5,914 nt of DNA. Source: JBFMCC01 sp034435275 (lineage in GTDB: Bacteria > Chloroflexota > Anaerolineae > Anaerolineales > Villigracilaceae). This document shows positions 1 through 5,914 of the stretch, piece after piece. The position numbers and the translations under genes are program-made. Location of the stretch: contig DAOTXP010000042.1 of NCBI GenBank assembly GCA_034435275.1, forward strand, positions 1 to 5,914. The letters run 5' to 3'. Each line of letters begins with the position of its first letter. The stretch's first letter is position 1. The notes beneath the pieces were generated by a model, which saw nothing but the letters and a program-made list of their open reading frames with translations, was not told where the DNA came from and did not search any database.

Positions 1-335
1 GGCTGGCGTAATGTGGCGGCGAGTTTTTCCAGTGCATTTGCCGCATGTGGGTGATGAAAGCGCGTCTGTCGTGACGTTTTACGTGCGGCGAGATACAGGG
101 TAAGCGCCTCATGAAGATTGACTTTGATCTCGGAAATGAGTTTTGTGCGCGGGATGTGATACCGCCCCTGGTCGTCCTTTTCAATGGGATATTGCCCCGT
201 CAGTTCGATGCGGTCGCGGTAGACGATGGTGCGATCCACCTCCAGCCGCTGCGCCATTTCAATATCCGAATAGGCGCGCTGGATGTACAACCGCTTCATT
301 TCTTCGAGTCGTTCTGCTTTGGTCATTCCGCTCAT
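1..335 (-). CDS. WYL-type transcriptional regulator, N-terminal part (cut by window edge)
   Basis: The reading frame stays open to the window edge and gives 111 residues of the N-terminus. Residues 4-45 form a helix-turn-helix: a first helix (KAERLEEMKRLYIQRAYS), then DIEMAQRLEVD, then a recognition helix (RTIVYRDRIEL). Residues 46-63 look like a short wing (YPIEKDDQGRYHIPR). Residues 70-90 (INVNL-like KVNLHEALTLYLAARKTSRQTR region) begin the linker that normally leads to a WYL ligand-sensing domain, which lies outside the window. This N-terminal style is known from WYL regulators, many of them in Chloroflexota and some beside CRISPR-Cas or phage-defence genes. The start at 335 is chosen because GGGAG at 345-341 lies 5 nt upstream; the in-frame Met at 326 would be 14 nt away. 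The WYL domain itself is not seen, so the family call rests on the DNA-binding half. The role is probably DNA-binding repression or activation in response to a nucleotide or nucleic-acid ligand (inference). Confidence 0.78.
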   Translation of the reverse strand, partial: MSGMTKAERLEEMKRLYIQRAYSDIEMAQRLEVDRTIVYRDRIELTGQYPIEKDDQGRYHIPRTKLISEIKVNLHEALTLYLAARKTSRQTRFHHPHAANALEKLAATLRQ

Positions 336-418
336 ATCGGCTCCCAAATACAGCGTCCCGAAGGACGCCCCCTATGGCTGGTCTGCCCGGCCAAACAACC
401 TTCGGGACGGTTATTCAT
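332..418 (-). CDS. possible 28-codon upstream ORF overlapping the WYL start
   Basis: An ATG at 418 opens a 28-codon frame (beginning MNNRPEGCLAGQ, ending CIWEPI). Its TGA stop at 334-332 overlaps the WYL start codon in the arrangement ATGA, typical of translational coupling. AAAGGA at 436-431 could serve as a ribosome site, but the 12-nt spacing is long. Most of the frame lies inside a strong inverted repeat, so the peptide could be a by-product of that structure. I recognise no homologue. It could be a regulatory upstream ORF or chance. Confidence 0.25.
   Translation of the reverse strand: MNNRPEGCLAGQTSHRGRPSGRCIWEPI
353..409 (-). repeat. leader inverted repeat with two mutually exclusive hairpins
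   Basis: Arms 354-364 (CGTCCCGAAGG on the plus strand) and 399-409 are perfect 11-bp complements with 34 nt between them, and a smaller TGGC/GCCA hairpin (375-393) lies inside. The arm next to the gene can instead fold on itself as GCGTCC-UUCG-GGACGC in the minus-strand RNA (368-353), a 6-bp stem closed by an exceptionally stable UUCG tetraloop. Both folds use the same bases, so they are alternatives. The structure ends 8 nt before the WYL Shine-Dalgarno sequence. No T-tract follows, so it is not an intrinsic terminator. Confidence 0.7.
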
Positions 419-435
419 CTTTCCGATCGGTCCTT

Positions 436-475
436 TGCAACAGCATAGCACAAGACCCTGTCGAATTCTGCAACA
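436..475 (-). promoter_or_regulatory. candidate WYL promoter flanked by two TGTTGCA boxes
   Basis: On the minus strand TGTTGCA occurs at 475-469 and again at 442-436, 33 bp apart (about three helical turns). Between them is a possible extended -10 element, TGCTATGCT (450-442). TTGCAG (473-468), inside the first box, may act as a -35; spacing is 17 nt to TGCTAT or 20 nt to TATGCT. The boxes would then cover the -35 and the region around or just after the -10, as expected for repressor sites. The -10 match is imperfect, so the boxes are firmer than the promoter. Confidence 0.4.
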
Positions 476-478
476 TTT

Positions 479-688
479 TCATTGCTGGTTTTTGCGAAAC
501 GGCCACAAACCTCCCTTGCCATCTTCACTGATGAGCAGTCCTTTGGTTTCGAGTGATGGGAGGGTCCTTGTCACTTCAGAGCGGTTCAACCCCAACAGGC
601 GGGCGATGAACCCCGCTTTTTTGCCTGGATGCTCTTCTATTTTACGATAAATCTTTTCCGCCCGTTCATGGTTCATTGGTCGTGCCAT
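479..688 (-). CDS. small winged-helix DNA-binding protein (69 aa)
   Basis: This is a complete short gene. Helix 1 is about residues 6-20 (NHERAEKIYRKIEEH), helix 2 about 24-33 (KAGFIARLLG) and the recognition helix about 35-50 (NRSEVTRTLPSLETKG). A wing follows at 51-64 (LLISEDGKGGLWPF) and then a basic tail. This order is that of a MarR/IclR-like winged helix; there is no ligand-binding or dimerisation domain, so the protein is only a DNA-binding module. The start is supported by GGAGGTG at 699-693, 4 nt before the ATG. It is separated from the ABC operon by a terminator and has a palindrome in its own upstream region, so it is probably transcribed on its own, perhaps with the WYL gene 143 nt downstream. 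It may be autoregulatory (inference). It matches no named family that I can specify. Confidence 0.75.
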   Translation of the reverse strand: MARPMNHERAEKIYRKIEEHPGKKAGFIARLLGLNRSEVTRTLPSLETKGLLISEDGKGGLWPFRKNQQ

Positions 689-704
689 GACACACCTCCG
701 CAGC

Positions 705-719
705 GTGGATTTTGTCCAC
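705..719 (-). repeat. small hairpin or half-palindrome in the winged-helix gene leader
   Basis: GTGGA and TCCAC form a perfect 5-bp inverted repeat with a 5-nt loop, 5 nt upstream of the Shine-Dalgarno sequence of the winged-helix gene. It could be a minor operator or an mRNA hairpin. A repeat this short can arise by chance. Confidence 0.3.
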
Positions 720-732
720 TGTACGAGAGGTA

Positions 733-751
733 TGTTGCAGGTATTGCAACA
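733..751 (-). promoter_or_regulatory. palindromic operator candidate TGTTGCA-N5-TGCAACA
   Basis: A perfect 7-bp inverted repeat with a 5-bp centre lies 45-63 bp upstream of the winged-helix gene. The same heptamer appears twice more, upstream of the WYL gene. The size and symmetry suit a dimeric helix-turn-helix repressor. No convincing -10/-35 pair could be placed here: TTGCAA (749-744) with TACAGT (723-718) has a 20-nt spacer. The promoter itself is therefore unassigned. Confidence 0.5.
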
Positions 752-764
752 CGGAAACAGGAAT

Positions 765-803
765 CAAAAATTTGCCCGACAGAGAGAATCTCCATCGGGC
801 AAA
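765..803 (-). terminator. intrinsic terminator of the ABC exporter operon
   Basis: In the minus-strand RNA a perfect 9-bp stem, UUUGCCCGA (803-795) with UCGGGCAAA (779-771), is followed at once by UUUUU (770-766). It begins 37 nt after the stop codon of the second ABC gene. The loop contains a GAGA/UCUC pairing that may extend the stem. It separates the exporter operon from the winged-helix gene. Confidence 0.85.
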
Positions 804-839
804 ACATTCGAACCTTCCGACATTCAACCTGCTCGCAGG

Positions 840-2690
840 CTAATCCGCCGGCACCGCCTCGGGCGCCTCTTCCTTCGCGCCCACGGCCTCCGCCAGCCCG
901 TATTGCGTCTCCAACTGGTGGCGGAACTGCTGTGTGTACAGGCGGTAGTAGTGCCCGCGCAATTTCAGCAACTCGGCGTGCGTGCCCTGCTCCTGGATGC
1001 GGCCGTCCTCGATGACCAGGATGCGGTCCGCCCTGCGAATCGTACTCAGGCGGTGGGCGATGACGAAAGACGTGCGTCCCTTCATCAGGTTCTCCATGCC
1101 GCGCTGGATGAGCGCCTCGGTCAGCGTGTCCACCGACGAGGTGGCCTCGTCCATGATGAACAGTTCAGGCTTGGCCAGCACGGCGCGCGCCAGACTGATC
1201 AACTGCTTCTGTCCCACCGAGAGCAGGACGCCGCCCTCGCCGACCTCTTCGTCGTAACCCTTTGGGAGCATGACGATGAAGTCGTGCGCGCCGGCGATCT
1301 TGGCGGCTTCCAGAATTTCGTCGTCGCTGGCGTTCAGCCGCCCGTAGCGGATATTCTCCTTGACCGTCCCGGAGAACAGGTGCGGTGTCTGCAATACCAC
1401 GCCGATGCGCGAGTGGATGCTCTGCAGGGTGTACCCGGTGTAGTCGCGCCCGTTGATGCGGATGACGCCTTCGCGCGGCTCGAAGAAGCGGCACAGCAGG
1501 TTGACGATGGTGGACTTCCCGCCGCCGGTCGGGCCGACCAGGGCGATGGTCTCGCCGGGGCGGACGCGCAGGCTGAAGTCCGAGAGGACGCGCACCCGGT
1601 CTTCGTAGTAGAACTCGACGCGGTCGAATTCGATCTCGCCCATCAAGGTCTGCGCCTCGACCGCATCGGGTCTATTCTGGACCTCGGGGGCTGTGTCCAC
1701 CACCTTGAAGATTCTTTCGGCGGACGCGATGGAGTGCTGCATCTCGGCGTAGACGCGCGCCAGGTCCTGCACTGGCCACATCATGAAGGTCAGGTAGGCC
1801 ACGAAGGCGGAGATGCCGCCGATGGTCATCGCCCCAGCTTGAATCTGAATCCCGCCGTAGCCGACGATGAAGCCCAGCGCCACGGCCGCGATGATCTGCA
1901 CGGTGGGCAGGAAGAGCGCCGAGAGCCACGCGGCGCGGTACGAGGCGCGGTACATCGCGCCGGTGAGCACCTGGAACTCTTTCAGGTTTTCGGCCTCGCG
2001 TCCCAATGCTTTTACCACGCGCACGCCCTGGATGTTCTCATTGTACGCGCCGGTGATCTTCGAGTTGGCGCGGCGTGAGGCGCGGAACTCCACCAGGATC
2101 TTCTTGCGGAACTGGATGGCGATGGCGATCAACAGCGGGATGATGGTGAGCACGATCAGGCCGAGTTTCCAGTTGATGATCATCATGAATGTGGTGGAGG
2201 TGATGATGTTCATGACAGCCCAGGTCGTGTCGAGCAGGCCCCAGGTCAGCAGGTCGGCGACGCGGCCGGTGTCCGAGGTGACGCGCGCCATCAGGCGCCC
2301 CACCGCGTTCTGGCTGTAGAACGAGAGCGAGAGGTCCTGCAGGTGATTGAACAGCAGGCGGCGCAGGTCGTACTGGATGCGCTCGCCGAGCACGCCCGCC
2401 AGGTAGATGAACGTGAACACCAGCCCGGCTTGCAGGATGATGAAACTCGCGTACCAGGCCGCCAGGCGCGCCACCGCGGCGCGGTCGCCGGCGATGATGC
2501 CGGTGTCCACGATCTGCTTGTTCAGGTAGGTGAAATACGCATCCAGCACCGACGTGAACAGGATGGTCACCAGAAAACCGAGCACCCACTTGCGGTGGGG
2601 GGCCATCAGCGCCACGATGCGCTTGAAGACCGGCGCGGTCAACTGGCTGGTGTATTCTTCTTCTTCGAGTTCGATTAATTCATCAGACAT
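840..2690 (-). CDS. ABC exporter half-transporter, catalytic-Glu subunit of a heterodimer
   Basis: This 616-residue type I ABC exporter half-molecule has a membrane domain followed by an ATPase domain. Hydrophobic segments lie near 36-54, 80-104, 152-171, 174-194, 255-277 and 285-308, the usual six helices. ATPase motifs: A-loop Tyr 361/362, Walker A GPTGGGKST (386-394), Q-loop Gln 434, signature LSVGQ (490-494), Walker B LFIMDE (510-515) with catalytic Glu 515, D-loop SSVD (518-521), and H-loop His 546. The signature departs from LSGGQ while the catalytic Glu is intact, the mirror image of the upstream partner. The protein would sit in the cytoplasmic membrane and export drugs or lipid-like compounds; the substrate cannot be read from sequence. 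The ATG at 2690 is preferred because AGGAG (2700-2696) is 5 nt upstream. The frame could extend to a GTG at 2705, but that falls at the edge of a palindrome and lacks a ribosome site. The C-terminus has an acidic, Ala/Pro-rich tail (about 600-616). Confidence 0.95.
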   Translation of the reverse strand: MSDELIELEEEEYTSQLTAPVFKRIVALMAPHRKWVLGFLVTILFTSVLDAYFTYLNKQIVDTGIIAGDRAAVARLAAWYASFIILQAGLVFTFIYLAGVLGERIQYDLRRLLFNHLQDLSLSFYSQNAVGRLMARVTSDTGRVADLLTWGLLDTTWAVMNIITSTTFMMIINWKLGLIVLTIIPLLIAIAIQFRKKILVEFRASRRANSKITGAYNENIQGVRVVKALGREAENLKEFQVLTGAMYRASYRAAWLSALFLPTVQIIAAVALGFIVGYGGIQIQAGAMTIGGISAFVAYLTFMMWPVQDLARVYAEMQHSIASAERIFKVVDTAPEVQNRPDAVEAQTLMGEIEFDRVEFYYEDRVRVLSDFSLRVRPGETIALVGPTGGGKSTIVNLLCRFFEPREGVIRINGRDYTGYTLQSIHSRIGVVLQTPHLFSGTVKENIRYGRLNASDDEILEAAKIAGAHDFIVMLPKGYDEEVGEGGVLLSVGQKQLISLARAVLAKPELFIMDEATSSVDTLTEALIQRGMENLMKGRTSFVIAHRLSTIRRADRILVIEDGRIQEQGTHAELLKLRGHYYRLYTQQFRHQLETQYGLAEAVGAKEEAPEAVPAD

Positions 2691-2704
2691 TTTTACTCCT
2701 CGCA

Positions 2705-2729
2705 CCCCTCTCCCATTTAGGGAGAGGGG
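2705..2729. repeat. REP-like palindrome between the two ABC genes
   Basis: CCCCTCTCCC (2705-2714) and GGGAGAGGGG (2720-2729) are perfect 10-bp complements around ATTTA. The right side continues as CAGGGGGTGAGGG, which partly matches the CCTCGCA on the left, so the full element spans about 2698-2743. C-rich palindromes of this CCCTCACCCC/CCCCTCTCCC type are known as dispersed repeats in many GC-rich bacteria. In the mRNA the hairpin ends 4 nt before the Shine-Dalgarno sequence of the downstream ABC gene. Pairing of CCTC (2741-2738) with GAGG (2701-2698) would cover part of that site. No T-tract follows on either strand. Confidence 0.8.
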
Positions 2730-2747
2730 CAGGGGGTGAGGGTCGAT

Positions 2748-4583
<1,836 letters not shown>

Positions 4584-4607
4584 TCTCATTCTCCTGAAAA
4601 CAGCGAC

Positions 4608-4646
4608 AAAAAAGCCACGGAGTGCTTCGCAAAGCGCATCCGTGGC
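4608..4646 (-). terminator. leader terminator (attenuator) before the first ABC gene
   Basis: In the minus-strand RNA GCCACGGA (4646-4639) pairs perfectly with UCCGUGGC (4621-4614), followed directly by six U (4613-4608). Inside, GCUU (4635-4632) can pair with AAGC (4627-4624) around a UGCG loop. This strong intrinsic terminator ends only 24 nt before the ABC start codon at 4583 and lies downstream of a promoter for the same operon, so it must be conditional for the genes to be expressed. It could also stop read-through from the MATE gene, but that alone would not explain its place after the operon promoter. Confidence 0.88.
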
Positions 4647-4702
4647 ATGAGACCAGGGTAGAAGTATGACCTAGGGACGGTCAACAGGCGCGCTCCGCGA
4701 AG
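4625..4702 (-). promoter_or_regulatory. antiterminator pairing that competes with the attenuator
   Basis: Leader segment 4702-4689 (CUUCGCGGAGCGCG) can pair with 4638-4625 (UGCGCUUUGCGAAG) over 14 uninterrupted base pairs: 11 Watson-Crick and 3 G-U. The second strand makes up almost all of the terminator's 17-nt interior, so both helices are unlikely to coexist. The three departures from perfect complementarity are G-U pairs only in the minus-strand RNA; in a plus-strand RNA they would be A-C mismatches. That supports function in this transcript. Confidence 0.72.
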
Positions 4703-4751
4703 GGAACAATTTTCCAGCAGAATCGGGTGTAACGAAGATCAAAACGTTCAC
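4671..4751 (-). CDS. 26-codon leader peptide of the ABC exporter operon
   Basis: A GTG at 4751 opens a 26-codon ORF ending in TAG at 4673-4671. AAAGGAG (4766-4760) lies 8 nt upstream, one of the best ribosome sites in the window. The peptide starts (M)NVLIFVTPDSAGK and ends PVDRP, with no signal peptide or known domain. It lies between the operon promoter and the attenuator, and codons 17-21 contain the antiterminator strand, so translation of this ORF would directly control the fold. The IFV at residues 5-7 recalls the IFVI stall motif of the erythromycin-sensing ErmCL leader; this is a short match and only suggestive. Its first codons can also form a weak hairpin (GUGAACG with CGUUACAC, one bulge). 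It was too short for ordinary gene calling. A chance ORF is possible, but the ribosome site and location argue against it. Confidence 0.65.
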   Translation of the reverse strand: MNVLIFVTPDSAGKLFPSRSAPVDRP

Positions 4752-4788
4752 GGGCGCGTCTCCTTTCTATAGAATTACGAACGGGCCG

Positions 4789-4818
4789 AGTCTATCACGG
4801 GTGGGGGAGGGGTGTCAA
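4789..4818 (-). promoter_or_regulatory. sigma70-type promoter of the ABC exporter operon
   Basis: A perfect -35 hexamer TTGACA (4818-4813) is followed after 18 nt by TAGACT (4794-4789), preceded by TG at 4797-4796 as in an extended -10. The spacer is C-rich. Transcription would begin near 4782, about 16 nt before the ribosome site of the leader ORF. It lies 23 nt after the MATE stop codon, with no terminator in between. Confidence 0.75.
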
Positions 4819-4840
4819 GGAACGCGGCGAAATGCGATGA

Positions 4841-5914
4841 TCAAACCGTCTGCGCGAGGTTATTGATCCATTTGCGCGTGAAGAAGCGGCGCATGCCCAG
4901 AGTCCATTTGGTGACCTCCTCGCTCATCACGAACAGATACACCCAGTAGACCGGCAGGTGGAGCACGAACGCGGCGAAGGCGGCCATCGGCACGCCCAGA
5001 ATCCAGATGATCATGCCATCCAGGAACAGGGCGAAGCGCGTGTCGCCGCCGGCGCGGAAGATGGCGACGATGAGCGTGGCGTTCATGGACCGCAGCCAGA
5101 GAAATGAACAGCTAACCATCAATATGCGCCGTGCGTCTTCGATCACCTGTGGCGAGACTTTGTACAAGGCGAAGACGAAATCCGAGGCCCAGAACGCCAG
5201 CGCGCCGACCAGCATCCCCGCGACCATCACCAGTCCCAGTGAGCGCGCCGCGTAGGTGTAGGCCGCGTCCGCTTCGCCCGCGCCGATGCGGTTGCCCACC
5301 AGCACCGAGGTCCCGCTGGTGACGGCGAAGAACAGCACCAGCGCCATCTGGTCTACTGTCGCCACGATGTTGATGGAGGCGATGGAGTCCGTGCTGATGT
5401 GCGCGTAGATCGCGTTATAGGTCGTGACGCCCAGCGACCAGAACAACTCGTTGAGGATGACCGGCAGGACGGGTTTGAAGATGCTGGCAAAGAACGAGGC
5501 ATCCAGGCTGGTGAGTTCGCGCAGGCTGGCCGCGATGGGCGACTTCCGAATATAAGTGGTGGCAACCATCGCCACACATTCGACGGCGCGGGCGATCAAT
5601 CCCGCCGCGGCCGCGCCGAGTACGCCCATCTTTGGCAGGCCGAAGTGGCCGAAGATCAGTCCATAGGCCAGCACGATATTCAGGAACAGGGCCGTGATAC
5701 TAACCGCCACCGGCGTTTTGACTTCGCCGGTGCTGCGCAATATCAACGCGAAACTGAACGAGACCGCGAAGAAGAAATACGCCCACGCGTAAATCTGGAG
5801 ATATTGACTGCCCAGCGCGATCACGTTTGGGTCTTCCGAATAGATGCCCAGCACGACAGCGGGAAAAAATTCGGCCAAAACAAAGAAGACCCCGGCCGCG
5901 GCCAGCGCCAGCAT
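4841..5914 (-). CDS. MATE-family multidrug/cation antiporter, C-terminal part (cut by window edge)
   Basis: The 357 visible residues are almost entirely hydrophobic helices separated by short loops. The two-fold repeat of MATE proteins is visible: FALILRSTGEVKTP (55-68) in the first half and LIVAIFRAGGDTRF (281-294) in the second, each followed by a membrane helix. VGNRIGAGEADAA (206-218) matches the loop after helix 7/8 in this family, and the linker with NELFWSLG (155-162) begins the second half. MATE proteins usually have about 440-470 residues, so roughly 90-100 N-terminal residues lie beyond the window. The Met at the very edge is probably internal. The protein would expel drugs or organic cations in exchange for Na+ or H+ across the cytoplasmic membrane; the coupling ion cannot be decided here. 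It runs in the same direction as the ABC operon, with no visible terminator after it, so some transcripts may read into the attenuator. Confidence 0.9.
   Translation of the reverse strand: MLALAAAGVFFVLAEFFPAVVLGIYSEDPNVIALGSQYLQIYAWAYFFFAVSFSFALILRSTGEVKTPVAVSITALFLNIVLAYGLIFGHFGLPKMGVLGAAAAGLIARAVECVAMVATTYIRKSPIAASLRELTSLDASFFASIFKPVLPVILNELFWSLGVTTYNAIYAHISTDSIASINIVATVDQMALVLFFAVTSGTSVLVGNRIGAGEADAAYTYAARSLGLVMVAGMLVGALAFWASDFVFALYKVSPQVIEDARRILMVSCSFLWLRSMNATLIVAIFRAGGDTRFALFLDGMIIWILGVPMAAFAAFVLHLPVYWVYLFVMSEEVTKWTLGMRRFFTRKWINNLAQTV

Larger units (their letters stand above)
4584..4782 (-). promoter_or_regulatory. attenuator leader RNA of the ABC exporter operon
   Basis: The transcript leader of about 200 nt (start near 4782 inferred from the promoter) contains, in order, a strong ribosome site, a 26-codon ORF, an antiterminator strand within that ORF, an intrinsic terminator and the Shine-Dalgarno sequence of the first ABC gene. 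The alternative pairing and the terminator share bases, which is the architecture of ribosome-mediated transcription attenuation. The elements are visible directly; the regulatory behaviour is inferred from the known BmrB-BmrCD system of Bacillus subtilis. No known riboswitch consensus was recognised. Confidence 0.75.

Noticed and set aside
353..409. The WYL leader hairpin as an intrinsic terminator
   Set aside because: No run of T follows the stem on either strand.
111..650. Plus-strand frame of 179 codons over the winged-helix and WYL region
   Set aside because: It crosses two well-supported minus-strand genes and their leader, has no good ribosome site, and its product resembles nothing known.
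1..840. A CRISPR array or cas genes near the WYL-type regulator
   Set aside because: WYL regulators often neighbour such loci, but no regularly spaced repeats or cas motifs are present in this window.
687..2078. Long plus-strand open frame (463 codons) opposite the downstream ABC gene
   Set aside because: It runs antisense through conserved ABC ATPase motifs, has a composition rich in Arg, Asp, His and Ala as expected for a mirror frame of a GC-rich gene, and resembles no protein family.
2691..2705. Extension of the downstream ABC gene to a GTG at 2705
   Set aside because: The ATG at 2690 has an AGGAG at ideal spacing, while the GTG sits at the edge of the palindrome without a ribosome site.
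4586..4648. 20-codon ORF (beginning MPRMRFAK) running through the attenuator and ending in an ATGA overlap with the ATG at 4589
   Set aside because: It has no Shine-Dalgarno sequence, its sequence is dictated by the terminator hairpin and T-tract, and the exporter probably starts at 4583 instead. It is noted only because translation of it would disrupt the terminator.
4584..4782. A classical metabolite riboswitch as the explanation for the leader terminator
   Set aside because: No known aptamer consensus was recognised, and a translated ORF with the pairing segment inside it fits ribosome-mediated attenuation better.

Overview
The window is about 60% GC by eye. Every convincing gene lies on the minus strand, so transcription runs from high to low coordinates. 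The closest remembered parallels for the WYL-type regulator at the left edge are in Chloroflexota of the Anaerolineae type. That assignment is an inference from sequence style; no marker gene is present.

Layout in transcription order: (1) 5914-4841, the C-terminal three quarters of a MATE-family multidrug/cation antiporter, cut by the window edge. (2) 4840-4584, a complex control region holding a near-consensus sigma70-type promoter, a 26-codon leader ORF with a strong Shine-Dalgarno sequence, a competing antiterminator pairing and a textbook intrinsic terminator. All of these precede the next start codon. (3) 4583-2748 and 2690-840, two half-size ABC exporters separated by 57 nt that contain a REP-like palindrome. 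Their ATPase motifs degenerate in complementary ways, which marks them as the two halves of one heterodimeric multidrug-type exporter (TM287/288, BmrCD and LmrCD class). (4) 803-766, an intrinsic terminator closing that operon. (5) 688-479, a 69-residue winged-helix protein with its own upstream palindrome. (6) 478-336, a structured leader, and 335-1, the N-terminal part of a WYL-type transcription regulator cut by the left edge.

The main result is the leader of the ABC operon. A segment inside the leader ORF can form 14 continuous base pairs (three of them G-U) with the inner part of the terminator, so the two structures should exclude each other. A ribosome stalled early in the leader ORF would leave that segment free, prevent termination and switch the exporter on. 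This is the logic known for the BmrB leader of Bacillus subtilis BmrCD, and here it appears in a very different sequence. The leader peptide also carries an IFV motif near its N-terminus, reminiscent of the macrolide-stalled ErmCL peptide.

The left third is a small regulatory pair. The motif TGTTGCA/TGCAACA occurs as a perfect inverted repeat upstream of the winged-helix gene and twice as a direct repeat upstream of the WYL gene. This suggests one shared regulator, possibly one of the two encoded proteins.
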